Positions 44,686 to 56,012 of a stretch of 64,000 nt of DNA are shown here, one piece after another (position 1 is the stretch's first letter; the number at the start of each line of letters is the position of its first letter). A program made the translations under genes and the position numbers. The stretch is from Cricetomys ansorgei (Eukaryota; Chordata; Mammalia; Rodentia; Nesomyidae), in contig JAMJFZ010001264.1 of assembly GCA_026225945.1 (NCBI GenBank), positions 1,392,501-1,456,500 of the forward strand, given 5' to 3'. The notes beneath the pieces are model-generated. The model saw only the letters and a list, made by a program, of their open reading frames with translations, was not told where the DNA came from and searched no databases.

Positions 44686-44736
<51 letters not shown>
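44523..44736 (+). mobile_element. B3/B2-type SINE ending in (CA)n
   Basis: 'GGGGCTATAGACATGGCTGG', 'ATGGTTAAGAACGTTTGTTC', 'GGGGGATCTGAGCCCCTCTT' and 'CTTCCAAAGACACCTGC' run into a perfect CA array at 44687-44734. The CA array is part of the SINE's 3' region expanded. Confidence 0.85.
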
Positions 44737-45029
44737 TACATTGCTTTTAAAGCTATTTTTTTGCCAAGGAAATGCTAAGAAAAGAATGTACGTATTGTGT
44801 TCCCACAGCGCCTTTTGTTTTTCTTTCTCGTTTTTCTTTTTCTTTTAATGGCTCTACACAGGCAGTCTGCCTTCTCTTTATTTTCAACAACTGCTTCTTA
44901 TCATCGCCAGGCAGACATACTACCTTCTTTGTGGACTCAGTAAGATATTAAAATGAATAGTGGCTTCTTCAAAATTATTAAGGTTTTTAAAAAATTTTTG
45001 AAATGATGTTTATGAAGACATCTGTATGT
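44737..45029. other. Intergenic DNA, nothing recognised
   Basis: T-rich with no gene. Confidence 0.5.
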
Positions 45030-45290
45030 ATGTGTATGAAGTATATGCACACATTTGCTTTATGGAGTGGTGGCCCTGCATGTGTGTGGAAGCCAGAGGG
45101 CAGTAGATATCCTAATCAGCCACTCGCTGCCTTCTCTTGGGACAGAGTCGCCTACATGGCGCTAAGCTGATAGCCCAAAATCTCCAGAAAATCTTCTGTC
45201 TATGTCCTCCACATCTCTGAGGTTACAGGCATGCAGACAACTCTCAGATTTGTAAATGGGTGCTGGGACCCATGACTCTAAGGTAGATGA
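45030..45290 (-). mobile_element. Degenerate B4 SINE
   Basis: 'GGAAGCCAGAGGGCAGTAGA', 'CTTGGGACAGAGTCGCCTAC', 'GGTTACAGGCATGCAGACAA' and 'AAATGGGTGCTGGGACCCAT' follow the reverse B4 order: a B1-like half, then an ID-like half. Old and diverged. Confidence 0.65.
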
Positions 45291-45423
45291 TGCCATTCTA
45301 CCCTTGTTTCCCTGAGCTTAGAGTTCAGTAAGAAAGATACAAAAGTACATGGTCCATATATATGGACTGTATTCAGTATATATACTAACAGAGGCAAAAA
45401 CATTGGCATCAAAAGGGAGACAA

Positions 45424-45520
45424 TGAAGCTAGATGTATAGCTCTCAATGACAAAGTATCTGCCTAACATGTGCAAGGCCATAGGTTCAACCCCCAGTACC
45501 ACAAAAAGGGGGAGGTAAAT
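45424..45520 (+). mobile_element. ID/RSINE1-like SINE
   Basis: 'AGCTAGATGTATAGCTCTCA', 'TGACAAAGTATCTGCCTAAC', 'ATGTGCAAGGCCATAGGTTC' and 'AACCCCCAGTACCACAAAAA' keep the A and B boxes of the ID-type tRNA-derived head in order. Confidence 0.85.
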
Positions 45521-46157
45521 ATTTTTTCCTCTGATGTATGCAGGAATCTACTCTCAAAGAGTGTTGTCTCCAACCTGTCTTCACAAAGGTCTTGAGGAAT
45601 GTAAATGAGTTTTCCTGGTAGATGAACTGCACCTTTAAGTGGTATGAAAAAGCACTATCACTCAAGGAGTTGAGAGGGCTGAAGGATTGGTGTAACAGAA
45701 TTAAAATAAGGAGATATACAAAAGCTTCTTTGTAATCATAAGCTCTGAACTTATTTGGTGTATTACATGCACCTTGGAAACAAGGTCTGGCCGTAGATCA
45801 GCATTAGTTAGAATGGCCATTTCTCTCCCATTTCATATCCTCATAAGTTCTAATGTTCTAATCTTTCGACAAATCGCAAAGACGTGTGGTACTATTGTAT
45901 CTATACACATTACTGCAGGGAAAACATCTCTATATCAGCAACTGGAGAAGTGAAGTATACATCTTCATATATGCAAATGAAAATATATGTTCACAGTCAG
46001 CTGTCAGGGGTGAAGCCATTAACAAAGGCATCGGTGATTATCATCAACATTATCATTTCTATCTTAATTTTTCAGCATAATTAATAACAATATTGCCTCA
46101 CATATATAAAGGGCCTCCCACAGTTTAAACCATTTTCACTATCTTCCTGCACACTAT
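45521..46157. other. Intergenic DNA, nothing recognised
   Basis: AT-rich. The two short plus-strand frames at 45884-46084 overlap in different phases and are not called. Confidence 0.5.
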
Positions 46158-46860
46158 TGTCCTAGTCAGTGTTCTATTGCTGTAAAAAGACTCCATGACC
46201 ATAGCGACTCTTATAAAGGAAAACATCTAACGGGTGCTAGTATAATAGTACATTGCTGTGATGGCTCAGCAAGGAGGCAAGGAGGCATTTTCCTACTTGG
46301 AAGCCCTGCCAGACCTCAGAAAAGGAAACCACTGTTGTGGCCAATGCCATATTTGACAGTGGAATGCTGAGCATCTGAGCACAGATGATTTTATTCATTC
46401 AGAATTCCTCAGGTGCAGATCATAAGCAATCAAACATCCCCTACAGAAGTCCAACACCTGTACAGAAGTACAGACAATACAGAATGCCAAGGCCTATGCA
46501 TCCCTTTTTCCAACAGTGCACAAAAACTATTATTTTTAAATGCAACTAAACATAAACTTCCACAAAGGCTAGCTTACAGTTTTATAGGTTTAGTCCATTC
46601 TCATCAGAGAGGGGAGCATAATGGCACATAGTCAGACCTGATGTCTGAGAAATAGCTGAGAGTTCTACGTCTTGATCTGCAGGGAAGAAGAAGAAGAAAG
46701 TGACTCTGGGCTTGGAATGGGCTTTTGAAACCTCAAAGCCCATCTCCAGTAACACACTTCCTCCAACAAGGCCACACCTCCTAACCCTTTCAAATAGTGC
46801 CACCCCCTAAGCTTTTAAATATCTGAGCCTATGGGGACCATTCTTATTCAAACAACCACA
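46158..46860 (-). mobile_element. MT-type MaLR solo LTR, interrupted by LTR family 'A'
   Basis: It starts TGTCCTAGTCAGTGTTCTAT and ends 'TTCAAACAACCACA', so it has TG...CA ends. It is flanked by the 5-bp repeat ACTAT at 46153-46157 and 46861-46865, the size expected for MaLR. Reverse MT blocks include 'GACTCCATGACCATAGCGAC', 'CTTCCTCCAACAAGGCCACA' and 'GAGCCTATGGGGACCATTCT'. Removing the insert at 46241-46567 and one 5-bp repeat gives a normal LTR of about 371 bp. Confidence 0.97.
46241..46567 (-). mobile_element. Solo LTR, family 'A' copy 4, nested
   Basis: Inserted into the MT LTR with the target duplication GCTAG at 46236-46240 and 46568-46572 (six bases with one mismatch if extended). 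It contains 'CCCTGCCAGACCTCAGAAAA', 'GATCATAAGCAATCAAACAT', 'GCCAAGGCCTATGCATCCCT' and 'CCAACAGTGCACAAAAACTA'. Its ends agree with those found for the copy at 4305, which confirms the element limits. It inserted after the MT LTR. Confidence 0.93.
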
Positions 46861-46865
46861 ACTAT

Positions 46866-47479
46866 CTAATTAAATACTCAAAATTTCTATTAGAAATAAA
46901 ATTAATATTTTTGCTATCTGAATGGGGAAAACAGATCTAAGAAATGAGAATTATCAAAGGACACAGATAAACAAATCACTGGTGGTGAAAAGTCCCCAGC
47001 CTAGTATCTTAGTTTCTGGATTTAAGTTCTCTGATGCCTACAACTTTCTCTCATTAAATATAGCCACACAGGGTACAATATTCAGGCAAAGAAGCTAATC
47101 ACAAAACAGTCTCTCAGGGGATCTAATGCCTTAAAATGGAAGAGATCTGTGGGTTCTCTGAGAGGCTTAGGAAAACAACAGTGCCTTCCTAGAATCTTTG
47201 AAGAGATCATCACTGTGTATAATCAAGGGCTTCACCCTGAATTTGAAAGACAGGTGAATCAGGAAAGGGTAAATAAACACCAGGCAATCAGCCTAATTAT
47301 CTCCTAACTCTCCAATCAGGTGTGGCTTCAAGTATATCCTCTACTCCAGACACATAACACCGAGCTATACTTAACAACTTATTTTTGATAAAGTGGGGTT
47401 ATGCATCGAATGGTCTCTAAAGTCAAATGAGAGAAACTTGATAAAATCCGCTACTCATTCTCATTTTTGTTCAGAGAAT
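46866..47479. other. Intergenic DNA, nothing recognised
   Basis: No gene or named repeat. Confidence 0.5.
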
Positions 47480-49140
47480 GAGATGTGCTATTTCAACTTT
47501 GTTAAGGTATAATTCATACACAATTTCCATTATCTAATTCTGTTTGTGAGGTTTTCAGTGTAGTTAGAGGGCTAGGCAACTTTGGCAGTAGTCTATTGTT
47601 GAGTGTTTTTAATCATCAAATAATGCATCATATGCATTAGCAGTCCATTCTCCATTGCCCACCTCACCACGGTACTGGGCCATATTAATCTGTATTATTT
47701 TTCTGTGGAGTCGTCTACTCTTGGCATTTCATATTTATTGAATCCTATGATGTGTGTATTTTTATGAATGGTTTATTTCACTTAGGATAAATGCTCAAAT
47801 TCTTCCAGGTATACTCTGTATCATTAATCGTTATGTGCTGTTTCCTAGAGAGTTGCAAGCATGTTGTCATACCAGATAAAAGACTGAAGGCCCACCAAAG
47901 AAATTATTACACCCACATCTGGCTTTGTGAGTAGTAAGTTTATTGGGAATACTTACATAAACATGTGTAAGGCTTTACTTTGCCAGAGCATATGCCACTC
48001 AAAGACAGCTGCAAAGCTCGGAAAAGCTCTTTCCCTGGAGTGCCCTGCACAATTTGCAGGCAGCTCTACAGAAGAGTCTCCTCTTCCTAAACAATTGTTT
48101 TCTGTTTATGTAGCCTTCAGGAAGGGCTTTTTGTGAATCTTATAACATTATAAACTTTCTGATTCCTGAAGGTTTTATGAGCTTTCTAACTTATTTTCCT
48201 TCCCTCCCTGAGCCTTAGGCACTTCCTGCCCTTCCAGAAAGAAACATTTCAATTTGGAGGAAATACTTATCCAACCAGGAGTCATGCCTTTGAAAGTATA
48301 CTAGGGTTCTATCGTATTAATGACTATATTTTATTATACAGTTATTTGATGAACCCCTGGGCTGTTGTTAATTTGTGGCTATTACAAATCATGCTGCTAG
48401 AAAGATGTGCATAAGTTTTGTGTGGCTGGGTATTTGCATTTCTTTACAGAATTTCTAGGATATATGGCCACACTTCATCGTTTTGGGAAACTGTCAAACT
48501 TTTTTGCAAGGGCACTGAATTTTCATTCTCATCAGTAATATATGGGGACATCAACTTCTTAATTTCTGCAGCAATATGTGTTCAGTTTGTCATTTTGCTT
48601 TGGTTTGGATTTTTAGTGAGTTATGAACTGGTATCTGTGCTTTCATTTACATTATCCCAACAGTTAGTAAGGTTGAGTATCTTCTCATCTCTTTGTACAG
48701 TTTCTTAGGGGAAATATCTAGTCACATCCTTTGCTCATTTTTTTTATTGAGTTATTTGACTCTGTATCACTGAGCTGTAAGACTTTTGACTGTATTCCAG
48801 AGTCAAGACCCTCATCAAAGATATGATTGGCAGGTATTTTCTCCCAGTAGAGACATGTCTTGATTCTCCTCATTCATAGCAACATTTGTCACTGTCAGTG
48901 TTTAGGGTTTTATTCCATTCTGTTTTTCCATTCTCACAGATAAGCTATAGAACTCTGTTGTTGCTTTGATGTGAAATCCCTAATGATTTAGGATGTTCAG
49001 TAGTTTTCATGGGCCTGTTTCCCCATGCAAATATTTTCTGCAGCAAGTTCACATTGAGTCTTTAAAGGTGGCCTTTCTGGTTATATGTTTTATTTTCTAC
49101 TTTCTTTATTTGGTAACTTGTACACAAACCTTCTCACCCC
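47480..49140 (-). mobile_element. Ancient L1 (L1M-class) 3' region, interrupted
   Basis: On the plus strand: 'TTTGTTAAGGTATAATTCAT', 'TTGGCATTTCATATTTATTG', 'AATGGTTTATTTCACTTAGG', later 'CTATTACAAATCATGCTGCT', 'TTGGGAAACTGTCAAACTTT', 'TTTTTATTGAGTTATTTGAC' and 'GGCAGGTATTTTCTCCCAGT'. This is the reverse L1M 3' UTR in order, many mutations deep. A younger insertion occupies about 47857-48310. Confidence 0.85.
47857..48310 (-). mobile_element. Candidate ERV solo LTR inserted in the L1M
   Basis: The L1M consensus order is broken here and resumes at about 48311. The insert begins TGTTGTCATACCAG on the plus strand. On the minus strand it carries 'CCCAATAAACTTACTACTCA' (AATAAA signal) close to its 3' end, as an LTR does. 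The 5' boundary is uncertain and I could not define a target duplication. The family is not recognised. Confidence 0.6.
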
Positions 49141-49669
49141 TGGACTCTGCTCTTCTAATGCTAGGCCAGGGTGATCTTTATCACTAGCCTTTCCTTTTTT
49201 CTTGCTAGTTTATAATTTTATCTGCACTTTTCTCCTTCAACATTTTTTGTGATATGTGATAGGCTTATAAAAACCTTTGTGTATCCTTCTTGCTAAACAT
49301 ATGATGTAGAAAGAAGGGGAGTGTGAACTGTCAAATTTAAGAGAACCAGGAATTTCTGGTTTTGCAAATTCCCAGAGACTCTAAATGACAAGCATCATTG
49401 CAACTAAGAAAGCTTTGAAGCTAGTCATTTTGACAGTTATAAACAAAGCATCTACGACAACTAAACACATCCTTATGTGTCGGAAAGCTGCTCTAGCCTT
49501 TAGTCAGTGTACAGAATAATGGGTTTCATGAGGACATACTCACATATATGTATATATATTGATTATTATACTTTGCTCATATTTGCTTCCCAATGCTCCA
49601 CTTGGGTTCCCTCCCACTCCCACCGGTCTACTTCTATGCCACAAACTGTTCCCCCTTTGATCTCAGCAT
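49141..49669. other. Intergenic DNA, nothing recognised
   Basis: No gene; unassigned. Confidence 0.5.
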
Positions 49670-49735
49670 ACACATGCACACACACATACATATGTATATG
49701 TGTGTGTATGTATGTATGTACATATAATATACATA
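49670..49735. repeat. CA/TG/TATG compound microsatellite
   Basis: CACACA, then CATA, then TGTG and TATG units with central symmetry: a CA-type left arm and a TG-type right arm, so the strand can fold on itself. Confidence 0.9.
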
Positions 49736-50039
49736 AAAGATAAAATATTACATATTTTAGACATATTTTTATTTTTCTTTGGGAAACAGCCATGATGATT
49801 GATGGGTGGTGGTAAATCTATGCATGCTAACACTTGTTAGAAATGGCTCATTTTTCTACAAAGAGATGAAGAAGGGTGTATGGCAGATTTAGGAAGTACT
49901 GGACTTGTTTGTATACCACGTCGTGATAATGGCAGGTGTCTGTATATATGACAAGGTAAGTTTGTACAATTGAATAATGTGTAGTTTATTTTGGTGTGAA
50001 GTAAACCTAAGACACATTCTAATTCTTTCTCTGGTTCCT
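49736..50039. other. Intergenic DNA, nothing recognised
   Basis: No gene; AT-rich. Confidence 0.5.
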
Positions 50040-51241
50040 TCTCACACCCTGCTTTATTTTAGAATTTAATTTCTGTAACTGAATATTTTCTATATAGATT
50101 ATATTCCAAATATTTATTTTAACTTCCAGTTTCTACTTTATTTAAATTTCCAATTTTTGTTTCATCACACTTAGGATTTGAATCCGTTAGAATTCCAAAG
50201 ATGTATTATGGCTCATAATAATCTCCTAAAGTGGTAAATTTCTGTGTAAATTTGAAAGAATACACGTATTCTTCTTGAGTGAAGTATTCTGTAAGTGTTG
50301 ACTGAGCTCAATTATTTGGTAGTATTGTCTGGTATATGTTGTCTATATTTTATGAAACTGGTTTAGTACCTGTATATGAATATATTATTCCTGTTCTATC
50401 AGATCCTGAGCGAGTACTGTGACTCAACTAAATAATGGTAGGTTTGTTCATTATTTTTCAGTCCTAACAGTCCATGCCATGACCCACTTATCACTTGTAA
50501 ACATTTCTCAATACACTTCCTTGATGCCCTGATCATTTGCTGCCATTATCATCCTTATCCCCATTCCTGTGTAATGTAATGTAAACTCTGTCTCCTTGTG
50601 GGTTAGCATTTCCATGACTTCTCGCTCTACACCTTGAGAGTGTTCACATGTTTAAATTAGGCCTCACACTGACAATTATCTAGATGTTATTTTTGGAACA
50701 ACTCTACCTTTTCTTTACAGTTCTTGTGCTTAGTTGACATAAGCTTGTCATAATTACCAATACGGTTGACTTAAAATCTCCATTTCATTCACTGTGTTTT
50801 CTATTTTCCAACCTATTGTTACTCATTTCCTTCTTGCCTGTTTTTCAGAAGAATTAGACAAGTTTTATAAATTACTATTTATAATATTGACTTCCTTCTG
50901 GCTTTTTTTGTCATTGATATGGCTGCTCTATGGCTACACTGCACACCTGTCATTCCCTGTATTCTACCTCCAAGTTAAACATCATTTTGTATATAATAAA
51001 TTGTTGTCATAGAAACAGATGTTAAAATATCTCCTGACATCACTTACTTTTTATATTTTACCTGAATGGTAGAAAACTCCAAATTCATTTCTTAAAATGT
51101 TTAATTACGTTATTTTTAAGTGAATAAAATATGTTTAAAAATCCTTCCATATTTACTGAAATATTGACCATATTTACTGCTGTTTATTTCTTTCTTAAAA
51201 TACAAATGCAGATATTTTCTTTCCACCTAAAGATTTTTTTC

Positions 51242-51360
51242 TGGACTGGAAAGATAGCCCAACAGGTCCTGAGTTCGATTCTCAGGACCCATGGAGCAGA
51301 AGGAAAGAACTGACTCTCTCAGGCTGCCTTCTGACTTACACACAATCATAGTGACACATT
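51242..51360 (+). mobile_element. B3/B2-type SINE, internally deleted
   Basis: 'TGGACTGGAAAGATAGCCCA' jumps straight to 'ACAGGTCCTGAGTTCGATTC', so the part of the tRNA head between the two boxes is missing. 'CAGGACCCATGGAGCAGAAG' and 'AGAACTGACTC' follow. It lies inside the ancient LINE and so is younger. Confidence 0.8.
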
Positions 51361-51744
51361 TTCTGTGGTACATATTTGTTGGTGTTTGATTTTTTTTTTC
51401 TTACAAGTCCTTGGTTTTCTTTCTTTTTTGAGGAATTTCAGTTCTGTATATTCTAGGCTGAATATTTTTCTCTTCAAATTCTTTAACTGCAATTGCTTGA
51501 CATGTGTAATTTCCAAAACGAAATCAGCTGTCATTCTTACCAATATTACTTTATACTGCATATACATATGGGTTCTTTTCTGCTGTTCTTTTACTATTTA
51601 AATTATTGTCTTATTTTTATTACTGTCTTGAATACTTGAATGAGTTTAAATGTAAAACTTACTGTGTTTGTGATGGTTTGGGAGATGTGGGTTTGCAATA
51701 TTCATCAAATTTGTAAAATTTGGATCTGATATATTCTCTGATTG

Positions 51745-52285
51745 TTAGTTTCAATTGTGATTTGACAAAATGATGAGTCACCTGGGAAGGAAGGCTCAAT
51801 GAAGGATTACCTAGATTATATCATCCTGTGATCATGTGTGTGAGGAATTATAATGGTAACACCAATTAAGGTAATGGGATGATTTTCCCAGTGCAGGTCA
51901 ATTTTAATTTCTCATCACCATTTCCACACACCAATCTGTCTAGATTCTGAATTCTTTTCTGTGCTGTGCTGGGAGAACTCTAGACAGAATCTGAGGCAGC
52001 ACAGGACTTCTTTCAACTATTTCTAGTTTCCCAGGGGTAATAGTTCTGCACTGGGTGGCACCATTCCCTACAAAGAGAGCTGTGAACTGTATAAAAGTAT
52101 AGGAAGGGAGCTGTGGGCAGACAGGCATTCTTTGCTCACTGTTTCTTGGCTATGGGTGCAGTGACTATTTGTCTGGAACGTCTTCTCTGTGACTTCTCTG
52201 AAAATGATGGACTGTAACTCTGAACTTTGAGTTCTTTTGTCAGAGTGTTTAATCACAGCTACAGAAAAGGAGTCTAAGGATTATT
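51745..52285 (+). mobile_element. Muroid repeat, family 'X' copy 2, itself interrupted
   Basis: The left part has 'ATGATGAGTCACCTGGGAAG' and 'CACCAATTAAGGTAATGGGA'. The right part has 'GGGTGGCACCATTCCCTACA', 'ACTGTATAAAAGTATAGGAA', 'AATGATGGACTGTAACTCTG' and 'GTCAGAGTGTTTAATCACAG', all in family order. About 150 bp at roughly 51895-52050 is foreign to the family and resembles 53230-53340. Confidence 0.68.
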
Positions 52286-52830
52286 CATTTTTTTCTGTCC
52301 TCCTCAGATTGCCTTTGGGACTGCAGTTGCACTTGTTACAGATTGTCTGCTGTCGTGGTGCAGTCAGGAGGATTTGTTTGGTCTTATTCTCCTTTAGCTT
52401 CAATAGAACAGTTTTCTTTTTTCTATTTGTATGTTAACAATTTTTTTTTAGCAATGGCCATCATGATCTTAATCCATTACGTAAACTATATTTTAACTTC
52501 AATTCTGTACTTTTTATCCCTAATATCTTTCATTTGGACTATTTTTATAATTTCTATTTTATTTGTATCATGTTATAGTGAACTTACTCTTTTGCTGTTA
52601 ACTACAGTATTTTTCTCAGTTTTGAGTCTGTTTATATTGAATGATTATTTCCTTGCTTGAGCACATTTTTTTCTGCTCATGTGCATGTCTGATAATTCTT
52701 ATTTGTGTGTCAGACATTTTCAGTTTTATGTTGCTAGTTTCAGACTTTATTTTAGGAGGTAGTTGTTTGTTATTAATTACTTTGATCCCTTTTAGTCTTG
52801 CTTTGTTGAGAAAAATCACGTGAACTCTTT

Positions 52831-53765
52831 AGAGCTGATTAATTTCCACAGACAACACAACATCTTTGTGAAATTCTTCCAAATGACCCATGCTTTCCAA
52901 GGTCTTCCTATAGCTGAAAATATAAATTACGTCCAGCTCTCTGAGTTCTAAAGATTCATCATACAATCTCTTTGCCTATACAAAATGCAATCGCTTTTCC
53001 TATACAAAAATAACCTTGTTTAAAAGTAGGTTTATCTTTTTTCCCCTCAAGTGTCCACAGATCACTCCTGAATCAGTGGTTCAACAATATCCCTCTGCAG
53101 ACTGCTGCAACTCTCTGTATAAATCACTTCTTCTCTGGTACTCTGGTTGAAAATTCCAGCTACCTTCCCCGTTCATCTGTCTCTGTCTTTTCAATTAAGT
53201 GAGACCACTAGGCTCTATTTGAGTTATCCTGTTCTGTGCTACAGGGTAAAAACTACAGGCAGAATTTGGAGCAGCACAGGACACTTTTCACTCATTTTAC
53301 ATTCCCCAGGGACCCTAGTTCTGTAGTCTCTGTTGTGCGGTGAGTAAAAATAGTTGTTTCGGTTGTCTTGTGTAGTTTCCTTGTTAATTTAGAAAGGCAG
53401 ACATGAACACTAGCAATACATTGTGGCTGAATGGGAAGTTCCACATTTTTTTGATAGCAGTCTTATGCAAAGTTATTCACCAGCACGATGCTCAGTTTCT
53501 TATTTTATAAATGATAATAATAATAATGTCATAGTAATAATATATTTCACCAGATTATAGTGATGGGTATATCTATTTAGGGTTATACTTGAACTAATAT
53601 CTAGGTAAACAGTCATTTCTTTTAGTAATTGGAAGACTTAAGACTTCTCTACATTTACCCAAATTACTTCATATCCTGAATAGAGTCAGCTGAAGCACAC
53701 ATTTTATCTAACAATGACCCTTCTAGTTCTAGCCTAAAGTGATCTTTTCTGTCTCCAAAATCCTT
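52831..53765. other. Intergenic DNA, partly old LINE-like
   Basis: Positions 53230-53340 share about 105 bp of alignable sequence with 51940-52050 (common strings include 'GCAGCACAGGAC' and 'AGTTCTG'). The segment 53510-53545 is an AATA-rich patch. No gene is seen. Confidence 0.5.
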
Positions 53766-53767
53766 TG

Positions 53768-54090
53768 CTAGGAACTGGGGAAGTAGCTCTGTTGGTAAAG
53801 TACTAACCGCACAAGCATGAGGACCTGAGTTCAAATCCCCTGCACCCACTTTAACAGCTTATAATCCTAAAGTGGGGAAGTAGAAACAGGAGGAGTACTA
53901 GGACTTCAGGCTAGCAAATCTGGCTAATCAGTGAGTTCCTGATTCAGAAAGAAACCTTGGTTTCAAAAACTGATAGGCAGGGCATTTGAGGACGATAACC
54001 AGTTTTGGCATGTGACCTCTGATCTCTGCACACACATAATTGTGTGAATGTATACTCTCATACACGTGTAAGCACATGAATCTTTTAGTA
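53768..54090 (+). mobile_element. B4 SINE
   Basis: The ID-like head 'GAACTGGGGAAGTAGCTCTG', 'TTGGTAAAGTACTAACCGCA' and 'AGGACCTGAGTTCAAATCCC' is followed by a B1-derived body ('CTAGCAAATCTGGCTAATCA', 'GTGAGTTCCTGATTCAGAAA', 'GAAACCTTGGTTTC') and 'CATGTGACCTCTGATCTCTG' with a CACACA tail. This is the full composite order of B4. Confidence 0.88.
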
Positions 54091-55833
54091 ACTATTGCTC
54101 ATAAATTTTCTTTAGTAAAAGACACAGATATGTCCTTTAATAGCATAACTGCTTTTATTGCAAAACATAATTTAAATACTTGGTTGTCAAACCTAGAAAT
54201 GCTGTTTAGACCTTTATTGTTGGATATTATCTGCTGTTTATAGCCTTCCTGTCTAACAAGATGTGAGCTTCCATAGAACTGAGAAGTATGCAACTCGTCA
54301 CAAATACGCTAATCTCCCTACAGCTGCTGAGTCAATGTCTAAAACACATTGAGAGAAATTTTAAAATTTCATTTTGACACATCATCAAGGAGACTGTTTA
54401 TTCCTCCATATCTTCTTCTTCATTTTGTCTTATCTACATCATCCTGAAAGGCTCAACTTTTAATGTTAGAGAAGATATCATGTTGATAGATTTGACATTT
54501 ACACATTGCTCCTGGCAAAGGCTCACCCTTTCCTTTGCAAATCACCTCCACGTTATTAGCTGCTTATCTTTCCTTTCTGAAGGCCAGTCTATCTCCATCT
54601 TCAATGAAAAAAATATGTGAGGAGAAGACAGAACCAAGAAGAACATATGAGAAAATCCATATCACAGACACCAGCGAGCCTCATGGCTGAAGAGCTATGT
54701 CACATTTGACACTCTTCCTTGGGTGAAGCAAGGGACCTAGTCATCTCTGGCAATCTACCACAAGTCTCTCATTGAGGTCCAAACACAGATAAATCTCTTT
54801 GCTCGTGATTTCTCAGTCATGGTCAAAATTGAATCATGTGCTCAGGGATGTAAGAGGGCTTTCTCTGCCACTAATATGTAGGAGTCCCCTACACCTCCAC
54901 CAACAGCCTGTTGTTATCCTAAGAACTTGATACCTTATTGATAAGGCAAAGTCTTTAAGAGCCATCCACAGTTGCTTCTGGAAGTGCATGTGGCATCTGA
55001 CTGTGCTTTCTCTACCCTCTGACTATATATCCTTTACCTTTGAACTAGAAATTTCCAGAGACAAATAATTTATGAATCATGATGTAGACTTAGAAAGTGA
55101 CTTCATCTCTGACTATCCAGAAACTGATTGTTTGCAAGTCATATGACTCACTGGTATGACAGAAAACCTTCTGGCATGTGAAAAAAATTTCCTGTGTTCT
55201 TAGAGTCCTGGCACCAAATTCAAGAAGTTATGGTTTGAGTCTGATTAGAATTTATTTGGGGGTTAATGGAAATTCAAGAGTCTGAGTCTGTTGTCCTAAA
55301 CTGGACAGTTGGCTGCCACACTTCCTTTGAGCTGAATTATAATCCTTTGCTCTGACATGGGAACCTGGTGTAACATGTGATACTGAAACTCGTATGTCAC
55401 AGCTGATTGCTGGACAGTAAGGGAACCAGGAAGTGTCCACTGTCCCTGTGTCATCCTCACTTGGTCAATGGGAGATTTTTGTGAAGGGAAATGATAAAGT
55501 TTTCCTCTTCCTCCAGCCCTAGATTTTCAACAGCTACATTTTCTTCCTCCCTTTTCTTTTTTGTTTCCCCTCCAAGATCAGCAAAACCTTTACATATAAC
55601 TCATTCCTGTATGACTCGAGTCTCCTTCTTATTGATTCTCCCAAATAAATGGAGCTTTCCCCTAAAGGGAAGAGTCTTTCAGCATTAGCAAATAGGAAGT
55701 TGTGGTTGCAGAACTTTTTTGTGGTTCATAATTCCAGTTCTCCACAGATCTCCTGCGAGGTGAACCTCCATCTCCTAAGGGCACCCCCCAGCAAGTGTGC
55801 TCAGTGAACACCATCCGGCAGAGAGTTCTCTTC
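54091..55833. other. Intergenic DNA, 1.7 kb, nothing recognised
   Basis: No named repeat and no convincing open frame. Part of 55250-55700 is of ordinary complexity and slightly pyrimidine-rich. Confidence 0.5.
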
Positions 55834-55834
55834 C

Positions 55835-55835
<1 letters not shown>

Positions 55836-55873
<38 letters not shown>
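55836..55873. repeat. (CA)n microsatellite
   Basis: A perfect CA run of 19 units. Confidence 0.98.
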
Positions 55874-55877
<4 letters not shown>

Positions 55878-56012
55878 AGCAAAATTGGCTCAGTGCATAG
55901 CAGCCAGGATGGAGCAGATGCACATCCTTCCTTCACCTTAGCAGACTTCCCAACTCAGGAACAGAGCCTTCTGCCTCGGGTCTCCCTTTATTGTTTTTCT
56001 CTTTTTTTTTCC

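Larger units (their letters stand above)
50040..52830 (-). mobile_element. Ancient LINE-1 (L1M/HAL1-class) relic, interrupted
   Basis: Reverse L1M-type blocks run along the whole segment: 'GTATTCTTCTTGAGTGAAGT' with 'ATTCTGTAAGTGTTGACTGA', 'TATGGCTGCTCTATGGCTAC', 'CCTTCCATATTTACTGAAAT', 'TTCAGTTCTGTATATTCTAG', 'GAAATCAGCTGTCATTCTTA', 'TGTGCATGTCTGATAATTCT' and 'GTGTGTCAGACATTTTCAGT'. No reading frame survives. A B3 SINE (51242) and a family-X repeat (51745) interrupt it. Confidence 0.8.

Noticed and set aside
44215..44778. 187-codon frame
   Set aside because: Half of it is B3 SINE and CA array; no domain in the rest.
45424..45520. tRNA-like A and B boxes, considered as a tRNA gene
   Set aside because: No cloverleaf acceptor stem or anticodon arm; it fits the ID/RSINE1 SINE head, as do the other tRNA-like heads in the window.
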